From: Gnetum montanum
Taxonomy: Eukaryota; Streptophyta; Gnetopsida; Gnetales; Gnetaceae
Direction of reading: 5' to 3'
Length of the DNA stretch: 64,000 nucleotides
Assembly: GCA_015680685.1 (NCBI GenBank)
Contig: MNCI01012713.1
Span: 234,482 to 298,481, forward strand
The notes under the pieces were generated by a model, which saw nothing but the letters and a program-made list of their open reading frames with translations, searched no databases and was not told the DNA's origin. Position 1 is the stretch's first letter. Every line of letters begins with the position of its first letter. The position numbers and the translations under genes are program-made. Shown here piece after piece: positions 34,191-44,631 of the stretch.

Positions 34191-34670
34191 GGGCTAATGT
34201 TGCGATTGCATCAGCTATGGCATTCTCATTTCAAGATATGTGTTGGATATCAACATCTATAAATTACTATAATAATAACTTTCCTAGGTCACAATATGCT
34301 TGTAAATGTTTGTATTTACATGCATAAACCTTGGTTACTTGGTTAAACATAAGTTATGAATAGCATTTGATTGTTAACCACTTGATTCCTAGATCATGAG
34401 CTACCATCATCCCTCTTATCAAACCCTCATACTCTACTATGTTGTTGGTACATGGACACTTAAAATGATAGGCAAAGGATCAATTTCACCATATGGAAAT
34501 ATTACAATGGTAGTGGGACTAGCCCCATGGGTAATTAAAGCTTCATCAAAGTGCCTGACTAACTCATAACCCTCAAGCACTTGGCTAATGGTGTTGATAT
34601 CCTCATCAGGGAACTCAAGATCTATGGCTACTTGGTCATCAATAGGTGATACCATGAGTTGTACGACTAT
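34191..34670 (-). pseudogene. pol: Copy B archaeal-type RNase H (aRNH)
   Basis: On minus from about 34655: YELVRHFDEALITHGAS, where the first catalytic Asp is kept, then NNIVEYEGLIRGMMVAHDL with the Glu near 34440-34390, then LTIKCYS in place of the usual K-G-D-S (second Asp lost). Position between RNH and integrase is as in copy A. Confidence 0.82.
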
Positions 34671-35110
34671 AGCTTGATCTTTTGTTAAGGATTGTGAGAT
34701 GTAATTAAGGTTAAGCTACATGGTTATGGATTTCAATCAGACTATACAACTACTTTCATAGATGTTGGTCGTTATGGCTCTAAGTACATTATCTTTGCAA
34801 ATGATGTTGACTTGGCTTTTAAGAGGTAGTCTCTTTATTTCTTCAATGAGAATACTAATGCTAGAAAATACTTCTTCATTTTATTGTATCAGGTCTCATG
34901 GAAAACTAATGCATGGATAAGGTAGTACATTGGCATCTCTACTCCATCATCATGTTTTTGAGAGAGTAGAGAGGTAATGGATGTGTCAAAGATAGAAAGG
35001 TAGATGTAAAATGGTTTACCCTCTTATGGAGGATAGACTATCAGTAGTTTTTCTAACTCTTGCTTAATGTTTTCAAAGGCCTCTTGGCATTGAGCCATCC
35101 ACTCATAGTG
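34671..35110 (-). pseudogene. pol: Copy B first RNase H (Ty3/gypsy type, broken)
   Basis: Read on minus in fragments that match copy A 15845-16051: a strand ending near LTISDTSITSLLS, then a SHALVFHET-like segment and a hinge to the aRNH. Frameshifts prevent a single open frame. Confidence 0.7.
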
Positions 35111-36275
35111 AACTCCTTTCTTAAGAAAGTATTACATGGGTTGTAACTTATCTATAAGTCTAGTGATAAACCTATAGATAAATTACAATCTACCTTGTAA
35201 TCCCTAAATCTTCTTAAGATTAGCAAATGTAGATAATTTGGATATGGCCTTAACCTTATTAGAATCAACACATATCCCTACTTTAGATAGTACAAAGCCA
35301 GGAATCTTAACAATCTTAACATTGAGGATACACTTCTTCAAATTAAGCCTAAGCTCATACTTGAGGCATTGTTTAAGCATAATATCTAGGTCATTAACAT
35401 AGTCGTTGGTCACTTTGGACTTAATAGTTATATCATCCACATAACTATTTAGCAAACCTAGCATGTAATCGCTAAAGATATAGATCATGGCTATCTGGTA
35501 AGTCGCTCCTACATTCTTAAGGCCAAAGGACATCATAGTATAGCAAAAGGTACCCAAAGGGGTCATGAAGATCATGCTAAATTGATGATCTAAGTTGATC
35601 CTAATTTGGTTGTATCCCAGGAATCCATCCATAAAGGACAACAAGGCATGTTTGGTCATAGTATCAATAAGTTGATCAATACTAGGTAGAGGGAATTCAT
35701 CCTTGATAGCCACTTTATTTAGGTCTCAGAAATCAATGAAAATATGGATACTCCCATTCTTCTTGGGGACTAACACTATGTTGGACATCCATTCTACATA
35801 GTCACTAGCTCAGATGAAACCTGCTTGTTAGAGTTTTAAGATCTCATCATGAACTACTAAGGCCAAATTAGGTCTAATCTTGATTACTTTTTATTTAATT
35901 TTTCTAATGCTATGGTCTAGTATGATGTGCTAGACTAAACATGGATCTAGACCTAGCAAATCCTCATATGATCAAGCAAAGGCCTTAATGTTGTCCTGTA
36001 AGACTTTGATGATGTCTTAAGCTTGTCAAGGTTCTAGTGATGAACTTGGTTTAAGGGTTTTCTCCTCACCACTGTGTGTTGTGACAGGAACCTCAACTAG
36101 AGAGTCTTTAGTTATGTCACTAGCCTCAAGGTCAAGTATCTTAGCTAGGTTTTTAAGCCATTCTAAGGATTTTTTTATAGAGGCTATGTGGTCAACAAGA
36201 CTCTTGGGCTCAAGATCTAAGTAATCAGGGTCGATACACTATTTAGCATCATTGTGGGATCCATGTAGTTACAAC
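35111..36275 (-). pseudogene. pol: Copy B reverse transcriptase (169-codon open core)
   Basis: The best-preserved RT in the window: 35713-35204 is open. Motifs are FPLPSIDQLIDTMTKHALL, then SFMDGFLGYNQIRIN, TPLGTFCYTMMSFGLK and the catalytic box NSYVDDITIKSK with Y-V-D-D intact, followed by LNLKKCILNVK and VLSKVGICVDSNKVKAI. The upstream linker up to about 36275 has stops. Similar to copies A and D throughout. Confidence 0.9.
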
Positions 36276-36939
36276 AGCTAACTAATCTACCTCTAGGTAC
36301 TCATACTTTAATCATGAATGTTAGCCAAAAGCATATTAAGTGGCACATAGGTAAAAGTAAATAAACAATGCTAAATTACTATAAAAGTATATAAATACAT
36401 GCTATTCTAATGCAAACAAGGTCATCCAAGGCTACAAATAGAGTAAAACAAGTAAACAAAGTGTAATAAGGATCAAATAAAGGTCAAAAAAAAGGAAGTA
36501 CAAAAAATAAGGCTACAAATGGTCAACAAAGATTACAATTTTGCCAGTTTTAGGGCTTAACAGGATATGATGCTAGTTTAAGGTTATAGAGAGCCATGGT
36601 CACATGGTGTCAAATGGTGGTTAGGAAAGGTTGAACCCCACCAGCCAATATCAATCAAATGCTAAACAAGACCATACAGGTCTATAATAAAGATAAAAAG
36701 TGAAATAAAAGTATTATCAAGGCTAAATAATGCTAATAATGCATAATAGGTCATGATGATCATAAAGCAAGGCTGAAATAAGACAAAGTAGGACACACAT
36801 GATGAATATTGGTTAAAACATGATAAAAAGGGTTAAATTTCACCAGTTTTAGGCCTTAGCAACCCATATCTTAAGACTACAAGGCTATTGGATAATGTTT
36901 GGCATCAACAGAGGTTGTTTCTAGGATGTTTGAACTAAG
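36276..36939. other. Upstream RT spacer of copy B with residual minisatellite
   Basis: A/T-rich with 'aaggtc' and 'ataaagg' words; 29-bp family remnants at 36540-36620 and one at 36845. No gene is seen. Confidence 0.6.
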
Positions 36940-37254
36940 AAAGCAAAGATTTTAAAGTTTCCATGTTGGACCCCCTTATTTCTACATTATCTAGCATGGA
37001 AGGGATGACCCTAAGCATGGATGAAACATCTAGAAAGTTTCCCAAGCTAGCTTTTGCTAGTTTTGACTCCTAGTGGCTTACATGTCATTGTAGTCAATTG
37101 GGAAATGGAATGGGCTATTTTTGGCATCAATTTCAACCTCTAAGACCCATCTTTCAAACCTAAAAGTATCTTCCATAAGATTTCCACATTGGCCAGCATG
37201 GAGCCAATGTGGAGACCAAGGAAAACATGTTCAAATATTTAAACAAGGTAAAAT
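36940..37254. repeat. Remnant of the internal tandem array, copy B
   Basis: Two units with tctagcatggaa near 36990-37010 and ttggccagcatggagccaa near 37190. They stop near 37250, where an unrelated sequence starts. The rest of the array is missing in this copy. Confidence 0.7.
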
Positions 37255-37577
37255 GACACGAGTTAACACTTCACAATAAAGCTATCCCAAATTCAATATC
37301 TATGAATTGTTCAAACTTCCAAGGCTCAAATAAGCAATTTCTTCAAAACAATCCTACTATGCTACCAAAAAATTGCTACGTAAACTAAAATGTACGAGAT
37401 TTCATTTTGGATAGATAATGGATGTCAACAATTGCATTCAATAGAACCTTCAAAAGACTTGACAATTTCTGATTGAAATACCACGGAGAATCACTTTAAA
37501 GATAAAAAGAAGCTATTCTGGTCCCATCAAAATACCAAAGATTTTCTGAACCCTCTTGACTATTGAATCGTTCAATG

Positions 37578-37897
37578 GCATGACTACAAGCAGAGGCCCT
37601 CTTACAATGATCTCAATAGCAGTTCTTATACATTTTACAATAACAAAATTTACTACTAACATGCTCTTAAGGCTTTTAAAAATAAATTCTTCTATGGAAA
37701 AATTTTAATAGAAAATTTCAATCGTACAACAAGAACAATAAGAGAAATCTAAAAATCCCAAAATTACTTGCCAAGGATGATACTATCTAAACCACTAGCT
37801 AAACAATTTGAACAAAACAAAAATAAAAAACATCACTCACAGGACCATGACAAAGAGGTTGAAATATTTTCTTTAGCAAGCCATCTTACAAGCAATC
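37578..37897. repeat. Direct repeat, left copy, beside the gap
   Basis: Begins gcatgactacaag and ends agcaatc. It matches 38812-39129 closely by eye. The similarity continues weakly beyond the end (runs of 'ccaagtgtgatg' type). Confidence 0.85.
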
Positions 37898-38030
37898 ATT
37901 CACACTTTCTTTTTTACAGATGCTCTTCTCCAAAGATGCAAAGTGTGTCTCCAAGTGAGAGCCCAAGTGCTAGCTAGTAGCCTTCCCAAAGTGTGATGGA
38001 TCAAGTTTCTTTTCCAAAAGTGTGATGTAT

Positions 38031-38811
38031 NNNNNNNNNNNNNNNNNNNNNNNNNNNNNNNNNNNNNNNNNNNNNNNNNNNNNNNNNNNNNNNNNNNNNN
38101 NNNNNNNNNNNNNNNNNNNNNNNNNNNNNNNNNNNNNNNNNNNNNNNNNNNNNNNNNNNNNNNNNNNNNNNNNNNNNNNNNNNNNNNNNNNNNNNNNNNN
38201 NNNNNNNNNNNNNNNNNNNNNNNNNNNNNNNNNNNNNNNNNNNNNNNNNNNNNNNNNNNNNNNNNNNNNNNNNNNNNNNNNNNNNNNNNNNNNNNNNNNN
38301 NNNNNNNNNNNNNNNNNNNNNNNNNNNNNNNNNNNNNNNNNNNNNNNNNNNNNNNNNNNNNNNNNNNNNNNNNNNNNNNNNNNNNNNNNNNNNNNNNNNN
38401 NNNNNNNNNNNNNNNNNNNNNNNNNNNNNNNNNNNNNNNNNNNNNNNNNNNNNNNNNNNNNNNNNNNNNNNNNNNNNNNNNNNNNNNNNNNNNNNNNNNN
38501 NNNNNNNNNNNNNNNNNNNNNNNNNNNNNNNNNNNNNNNNNNNNNNNNNNNNNNNNNNNNNNNNNNNNNNNNNNNNNNNNNNNNNNNNNNNNNNNNNNNN
38601 NNNNNNNNNNNNNNNNNNNNNNNNNNNNNNNNNNNNNNNNNNNNNNNNNNNNNNNNNNNNNNNNNNNNNNNNNNNNNNNNNNNNNNNNNNNNNNNNNNNN
38701 NNNNNNNNNNNNNNNNNNNNNNNNNNNNNNNNNNNNNNNNNNNNNNNNNNNNNNNNNNNNNNNNNNNNNNNNNNNNNNNNNNNNNNNNNNNNNNNNNNNN
38801 NNNNNNNNNNN
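38031..38811. other. Assembly gap of 781 N
   Basis: Only N. Frames reported across it are artefacts. Direct repeats on both sides suggest the missing DNA is repeat-rich. Confidence 0.99.
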
Positions 38812-39129
38812 GCATGACTACAAGTAGAGGCTCTCTTACAACAATCCCAATAGCAGTTCCTATACGTTGCATAATAATAAAATTTACTACTAAAATGATC
38901 TTAAGGCTTTTAAACACAAGCGCTTCTATGGCAAAATTTTAATAGAAATTTCCTATCGGGCAATAAGAACAATAAGAGCAATCTAAAAATCCCAAAATTA
39001 CTTGCCAAGGATGATACTATCTAAACAACTAGCTAAACAATTTAAACAAAATAAAAATAAAACATAACTCAGAAGACCATGACAAAGAGGCTGAAATCTT
39101 TTCTTTAGCAAGCCATCTTACAAGCAATC
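38812..39129. repeat. Direct repeat, right copy, beside the gap
   Basis: Partner of 37578-37897, offset 1234 bp. Confidence 0.85.
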
Positions 39130-39280
39130 TTCTTTACAAATCTTCCAAGACCCCAAGTGTGATGTGTTAGACCTCAAGTGATTATGATCCCCTTTTTCTT
39201 CTTACCCCTGAAGCCTTTTTATAGGGTTCAAAGGTAGTTACATATTCAAAAATATCTTACCTAACTTCTCTCCCGAGTAG

Positions 39281-39350
39281 CCCAACAAGTTAGGAGATTA
39301 CTTGCCCAACAAGTTAGGAGGTTACTTGCCCAACAAGTTAGGTAAGTTAC
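39281..39350. repeat. 24-bp tandem repeat
   Basis: Three units starting cccaacaagttagg at 39281, 39305 and 39329. A related but diverged stretch is at 41850-41990, which also shares the preceding 'ggttcaaaggt' and 'gttacat' words. At 39395-39500 a 'gttgacaagtggcc' word is repeated about five times. Confidence 0.8.
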
Positions 39351-39706
39351 AACAATTTTGGATGGTTTAATCACCATAGAGACAAAAAGGCTACGGTTGA
39401 CAAGTGTCCCATGTAGTTGCCAAGTGTCTTCATTCAGTTGCTAAGTGTTCACCATGGAGAGAAAGAAGTTGTAGTTGACAAGTGGCCTTTTTAGTTGACA
39501 AGTGGCCTTGGTGATGGTTATAACCACCATTTCAATTAACAAGTGTTCAATTCACATGGGACTTTGAACAATTGTTGCACAATTTCCCTTTTTAAATCAT
39601 AAACTATTTTATTGTTATTTACATCATAGTAGTAACTATCATAGGAAGTTACAACTTCCATATGAATAAAATGGATAATAGGCAAATGTCTTCTCTACAA
39701 ATGATG

Positions 39707-40237
39707 CTACATAATTATCCTTTCAATGTAAACCTTTTTTAAAAAAGCAAATTCTTGCATGAAATATTCATCAATACTCAGCAACGTCTTCCTCAGGTTG
39801 TAGAAGCATTTGTTGTAATCCAAAGGTACTACGTATAGTAATGCACTCATTTGGTAGGAACCTAGGGGCCTCAACACAACCTCTTGCCCATGCCCGAAGA
39901 CATAACCAAACACATGCTTTAGTAATGCTTTCCATGCATCCTGACCATTAATTTGAAATGTAGGCAATTCGCTTGATGAAGCTGAAGGTCGAGACCGAAT
40001 TTGTGAGGGCTCTTTAAAGCGATTTCCACTTACCAGTCTTATCTCACTCTGTCTCATTGTCTTAACGTATTCTTCATAACTAGCGAGGCCAAATAATGAT
40101 GAATTTTGTAATCCTGAGTGGTCTTCGAAGGCATATTTGTCCATGAAACGCCAATCCAGGGACCTGATAATTCCTCTGCGCTTTCTGGACACACAGCTAG
40201 ACAAAGGGCTCACACCAGAATGGTTCCAAAAGACCAT
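39707..40237 (-). CDS. Unrecognised 176-codon ORF, possibly a fusion of gene fragments
   Basis: The longest gap-free open frame in the window. It starts MVFWNHSGVSPLSSC and ends FAFLKKVYIERIIM. A Ser-rich stretch (RSRPSASSSEL) lies in the middle; the C-terminal third contains GSYQMSALLYVVPLDYNK. No family is recognised. It begins just after the ATG18-like fragment on the same strand, and in a second frame the first codons read INDLWSFGTIL, resembling a protein kinase subdomain IX (D-x-W-S-x-G). It may therefore be a chance readthrough of joined fragments rather than a gene. No splice sites or promoter could be assigned. Confidence 0.35.
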   Translation of the reverse strand: MVFWNHSGVSPLSSCVSRKRRGIIRSLDWRFMDKYAFEDHSGLQNSSLFGLASYEEYVKTMRQSEIRLVSGNRFKEPSQIRSRPSASSSELPTFQINGQDAWKALLKHVFGYVFGHGQEVVLRPLGSYQMSALLYVVPLDYNKCFYNLRKTLLSIDEYFMQEFAFLKKVYIERIIM

Positions 40238-40269
40238 AAATCGTTAATTCGGCAATGAACTTCATCTAT

Positions 40270-40535
40270 TTTCACTTGTAGTGCTCAAGGTACACCTAGC
40301 CATGGTGGAGCTATGGGCACACAAGCACGAATTTCACTGGGTCATGTGAAACAGCGCAGAGGTCGGTAGGGTTCGGTAGTGTATCGATCTGGTGCAGAAG
40401 CTTGAGATCCCAGAAATTGTAAATGTAAACCTTATGCTCTAACACAACGATGATGCGGTCGTGCCTCAGTCTCATAACATGGACCTTCATGCAAAACGAG
40501 AGCTCAACGATGCAGCGGTAGTGGTGGTCATCACT
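40270..40535 (-). pseudogene. Fragment of an ATG18/WIPI-type WD40 autophagy gene
   Basis: ATG18 proteins are phosphoinositide-binding beta-propellers of autophagosome formation (family knowledge). On minus, the frame from 40532 reads DDHHYRCIVELSF, then VMRLRHDRIIVVLEHKVYIY, NFWDLKLLHQIDTLPNP and LCAVSHDP, ending FVLVCP followed by TAG, then VYLEHY. These are the usual consecutive blocks of plant ATG18 (ELSF, RLRRDRI-VVVLE, YNFADLKLLHQIET-NPKGLC, VLVCPG, V-VEHY). Upstream and downstream parts of the propeller are absent. The in-frame stop and truncation mark it as a pseudogene fragment. Confidence 0.8.
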
Positions 40536-40628
40536 GCTCTTGAACTGCTGCTGGGGATACTGTGCCGATGACCTTGTGGAAGGCCTGAGTGAGGGTTTCA
40601 GTTTTGCTCATCTTTAGAGAGCATCTCG

Positions 40629-40904
40629 TTGCCGCTCTATGCTATTCTTGTCTACCTCACTATGTTGGTTTCCATGTTGGTGCTCTGTTCCAGGCCTACC
40701 ACCATCTCTGTTTCTGGAAATGACTCTGCCAAAGTCGCAGGCATTAGAGTCGACATCGATTCTAACTGGATCCAACTAGGAGAGGCCACATGCTTTCTTG
40801 CCGTCTACCTGGTGCCCTTCATTTTTTCCACAGGTGACTCAATTTTTTTAACTGTAATTATTGCGATGAAATATGATCCAAGAAGTAAGGAGATATTTAT
40901 CTAA
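40629..40904 (+). other. 91-codon open frame, probably not a gene
   Basis: Starts MPLYAILVYLTMLVSMLVL, a hydrophobic stretch that could mimic a membrane segment. No family is recognised, and neither strand gives a convincing alternative. It lies between two minus-strand gene fragments, so it may be antisense to captured DNA. Kept only as an unexplained stretch. Confidence 0.2.
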
Positions 40905-40989
40905 ATTTAGTTTTGAATGCCAATCATCTGCAATTGCAAACATCCCTGCCCGGCCCAGAAGCTCATAAAAATATAGTGTTAATTCTGTA

Positions 40990-41200
40990 CAGCACTATTG
41001 TCAATATCAAATGTCTAAAACGTAGCTTTGCAACATTGCTACCATTTCTCAGAATCATGCTCCTCCAGTTGATGAACATGAAGGTGGCAGCTACAAATTC
41101 TTCATAATCAACAAGCCCATCTCTGTTGTTGTCCATTTGGCCATAAATTCATCATTGAATTTTTTTTTAAAGGCTTCCATGATCTGCGGCATCTCTTCTT
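40990..41200 (-). pseudogene. Fragment of a calcium-dependent protein kinase EF-hand domain
   Basis: On minus from about 41150: QMDNNRDGLVDYEEFVAATF, an EF-hand calcium loop (D-x-N-x-D-G-x-x-D-x-x-E), then after a one-base shift HVHQLEEHDSEKW, stop, and a TFDIDN start of the next EF-hand. The EEFVAAT-HVHQLEEHDSEKW order is characteristic of plant CDPKs of the CPK16/18/28 type (family knowledge). Frameshift, TAG and a disrupted second loop show it is a decayed fragment. The kinase domain itself is not seen. Confidence 0.8.
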
Positions 41201-42018
41201 CTGGCAGCAAGATCGTTGTTTATAGAGGAAACACTCCTTTTTGACCAAAACCTAAACCCGAAACAGTTAAGATTCTGATTGCTTCCAACAATTTGAAACA
41301 CTAAAATAGATCAGGAAACTTTCCAACTTACTTAGCAACAGCAATAACTTTCGATGGTAACCAAGTGTCTGCATTTAGGTAAAAGCCTCTTCACTTGACA
41401 TTCTTCTAACACGGCTTAGGTTAAACACACACATATATCATATTTATGAAGACACATACAAATTTTACCAGATAGATTGGATCAATCATTTTTACCAACC
41501 GATCATATCATGTCTATGGGAACTGCCCATCTCAGGAAGAATTACTCAAACCGGTGCTTAGAACAATTAAAGGGCATTCTGCCTTGGAATACTCTAGAGT
41601 GTTGTTACCATAGAATTCAAGATATGTATAAAGACCTAGTGCTCTGGTCTTGGAATACAGGTAGCTATTCTAGAGATTGGTGCAGATATTGCAGAGCTTT
41701 GGCTCTGCCAAGTACAATCTTCACATGACAAGTCCAATTCCAAATCAATTTCTGGCTACTATCATCACCACCATGTAAGTGTTTTACAAATTCCCTTTTT
41801 GCTAGTATCTCTACTTTTATTGTTCCATGAAATGGTCAAATGTGCCAATAATATGGTTCAAAGGTGGTTACATACTTAAAATATCTTAGCTAACTTGTCT
41901 CCTAAGTAAGGGAGTTACAACTTACCCATGTACTTAGGAGATATTTCTCACTAATTTAATTGGGAAGTTAAGTAGTTGGGAAGTTGTACATAAAGTTAGG
42001 AGGAATTTATGCTAACAC
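41201..42018. other. Unannotated stretch of the insert
   Basis: An 83-codon frame at 41477-41728 (+) starts MDQSFLPTDHIMSMG; it is not recognised and has no context. At 41818-41845 a word (ttccatgaaatggtcaaatg plus tgcca) resembles the insert's right end at 44607-44628. The segment 41850-41990 resembles 39210-39350. Confidence 0.4.
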
Positions 42019-42060
42019 CAATATTTGTAAATATTATAAATATAATATTACAAATATTTT
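42019..42060. repeat. A/T palindrome
   Basis: The arms caatatttgtaaatatt and aatattacaaatatttt are near-perfect inverted repeats with a short A/T loop. This could form a hairpin. Confidence 0.7.
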
Positions 42061-42282
42061 ACCATTAATATTACAATTATGTTATGGGTAGTAATAATGT
42101 TTGAAAAAAAATAATGTCTTGAAGCCTTGGAATAATTAAATTCAAAAGGTAAGTCTAAAACCGGGGCCTCATGTTATTAGCATAGGACACATTGTGTCAT
42201 TGCTGAATTAAATTAATCAGCAGACCATTTAAAATTTTATTTTTGATGAACTGTAGCTCTGATTTACTAGCATCGGCCCAAA

Positions 42283-43445
42283 ATATCTCTTGACACCTGT
42301 CTCAGTGTGCCTTTGTGTCTTTGTTGCCGCGTTTTGTGAACTGGTATGCGATATCGAATGCTTCAGCGTCGGGCATGGCTGCTGTTTCAGATTGCAGGTT
42401 CTAGGGTGAATGACATTTGTGATTGCCATTTTTCACCCCCTAAAAAAATTGAAATGCGTTGTTTGTAAAAGCCCAGGCCTGTTTGGTGAGGTTGCAGGCA
42501 GATTATTTTCCAGAAAACGTTCTGAGCCATGGAAGGCTCCTTTTTGAAATACCGGTCACAGGAAATGGTAAGGTAAGTTGTGAAACAACCCTGCAACTAC
42601 CCAAAAATCCTCTGTGCAGTGCACACCTTGCGATTCCATGATGATGTTGAAGGCACGTAGGTCTGAAACAGAAACCCGAAATTGAAGATTTCGTTACTAA
42701 AATCAAAAGAACTGCCGCCGCGAAGCTCTGATGGGCAGAAACAACCTTAGGGGCTCCTCCTGCTGTGCGAAAGTTTTTTTTTATATTTATAATGGCAAGG
42801 GTTTGGGTCGTTGCGTTGGTAGGAACCACGCCATTTCAAGCTAAGAATGTGCAGCACCATGGGACCATGATTTCAGAGAAATTTAGGGCCTTTTCCTATT
42901 CTACATCACGTCTTCTTGCTTCCTTTGCATTTTTTTTCTTTTGCAGATCTAAAACCTTCCGCAGTTAAGCGCGTCTGAACCAGGGTAGCGATTTGAATGC
43001 GTTTTCAATGGAGAAAATTCAAAATGCAAGCCTGCATCATTTATGGAATGATCTCTATTTTTTTTTTGGTTTTTCTGTTTTTACTTCTTCAGAGATTACA
43101 ACTTGTATCTTCTCCATTTCTATGACTCTCACCCTTGGTATCCTTTAAAACTCGAACCGATGTTTCTCCATTTAAAAAAAATTGTTGTTTATTCCTTCAA
43201 ACATTATCACTGCCTCCTTGAGAGATTGAAAATATGTTGCGGTAGATATCCTCTCTACTTTTTAAAAAAATATATATTTTTGGACTATTGTATGTAGCAA
43301 CATGATTATTCCTAGAATTCTTTGTTTTCCACACCAATATTCCATTTTGGGCCACCCCCTAAATTCCATACCAATGATATAAAATAACACATTCACATCC
43401 TCCTACTCTTACAATAATGTTCAAGATGAGTCTTACTGTTCCATA
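42283..43445. repeat. 1163-bp tandem duplication, first copy
   Basis: Starts atatctcttgacacc and ends attactgttccata-like; the next unit starts at 43446. It is less CpG-depleted than the retroelement DNA. On minus it contains a frame at about 42378-42300 reading MPDAEAFDIAYQFTKRGNK, kept in the second unit, which looks like a coding exon start but is not recognised. A 60-codon plus-strand frame (42459-42641) is also kept in both units and ends near a gtaaggtaag donor-like site. Confidence 0.85.
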
Positions 43446-44608
43446 ATATCTCTTGACACCTGTCTCAGTGTGCCTTTGTATCTTTGTTGCCGCGTTTTAT
43501 GAACTGGTATGTGATATCAAATGCTTCGGCGTCGGGCATGGCTGCTGTTTCGGATTGCAGGTTCTAGGGTGAATGACATTTGTGATTGCCATTTTTCACC
43601 GCCTAAAAATAATTGAAATGCATTGTTTGTGAAAGCCCAGGCCTGTTTGGTGAGGTTGCAGGCAGATTATTTTCCAGAAAACGTTCTGAGCCATGGAAGG
43701 CTCCTTTTTGAAATACCAGTCACAGGAAATGGTAAGGTAAGTTTTGAAACAACCCTGCAACTACCTGAAAAACCTCTGTGCAGTGCACACCTTGCGATTC
43801 CATGATGACGTTGAAGGCACATAGGTCTGAAACAGAAACCCGAAATTGAAGATTTCGTTACTGAAATCAAAAGAACTGTCACCGCGAAGCTCTAATGGGC
43901 AGCAACAACCTTAGGGGCTCCTCCTGCTATGCGAAAGTTTTTTTTTATATTTATAATGGCAAGGGTTTGGGTCGTTGTGTTGGCAGGAACCGTACCGTTT
44001 CAAGCTAAGAACGTGTAGCACCATGGGACCATGATTTCAGAGAAATTTAGGGCCTTTTCCTATTCTACATCACGTCTTCTTGCTTTCTCTACATTTTTTT
44101 TCTTTTGCAGATCTGAAACCTTTCGCAGTTAAGCGCGTCTGAACCAGGGTAGCAATTTGAATGCGTTTTCAATGGAGAAAATTCAAAATGCAAGCCTGCG
44201 TCATTTATGGAATGATCTCTATTTTTTTGGTTTTTCTCTTTTTACTTCTTCAGAGATTGCAACTCGTATCTTCTCCATTTCTGTGACTCTCACCCTTGGT
44301 ATCCTTTGAAGCTCAAATCGATGTTTCTCCATTTAAAAAAAAATTGTTGTTTATTCCTTCAAACCTTATCACCGCCTCCTTGAGAGACTGAAAATATGCT
44401 GTGGTAGTATATCCTCTCTACTTTTTTAAAAAATATATTTTTTTTTTAACTATTGTATGTAGCAACATAATTATTCCTAGAATTCTTTGTTTTCCACACC
44501 AATATTACATTTTGGGCCACCCCCTAAATTCCATACCAATGATATGAAATAACACATTCACATCCTCCTACTCTTACAATAATGTTCAAGATGAGTCTTA
44601 CTATTCCA
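43446..44608. repeat. 1163-bp tandem duplication, second copy
   Basis: Near-identical along its whole length to 42283-43445 by eye, with scattered C/T and G/A changes. It is followed by the insert's terminal 23 bp, aaatggccaaatgtgccaac plus a. Confidence 0.85.
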
Positions 44609-44631
44609 TAAAATGGCCAAATGTGCCAACA

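Larger units (their letters stand above)
37255..44631. mobile_element. Unrelated composite insert within copy B, carrying host gene fragments
   Basis: Left flank is the tandem array of copy B, right flank (44632) its antisense-gene spacer, so this stretch is foreign to the element. It is less CpG-depleted. The right end on minus reads TGTTGGCACATTTGG, an LTR-like start; the left end on minus would end ACTCGTGTCA, giving TG...CA ends. The flanking 5-mers differ, and copy B's array is lost here, so a simple LTR insertion is not proven. A partial copy of the right end is at 41818-41845. Contents: long direct repeats around the gap, an unknown ORF, ATG18-like and CDPK-like fragments, and a 1163-bp duplication. 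Confidence 0.55.

Noticed and set aside
37970-38942. ORFs of 306 and 315 codons
   Set aside because: They run through the 781-bp N gap; the translated part is unknown residues.
42503-42829. 108-codon minus frame in the duplicated block
   Set aside because: The matching frame in the second unit is shorter and changed at its start; no recognised domain, and it is more likely untranslated sequence upstream of the MPDAEAF frame.
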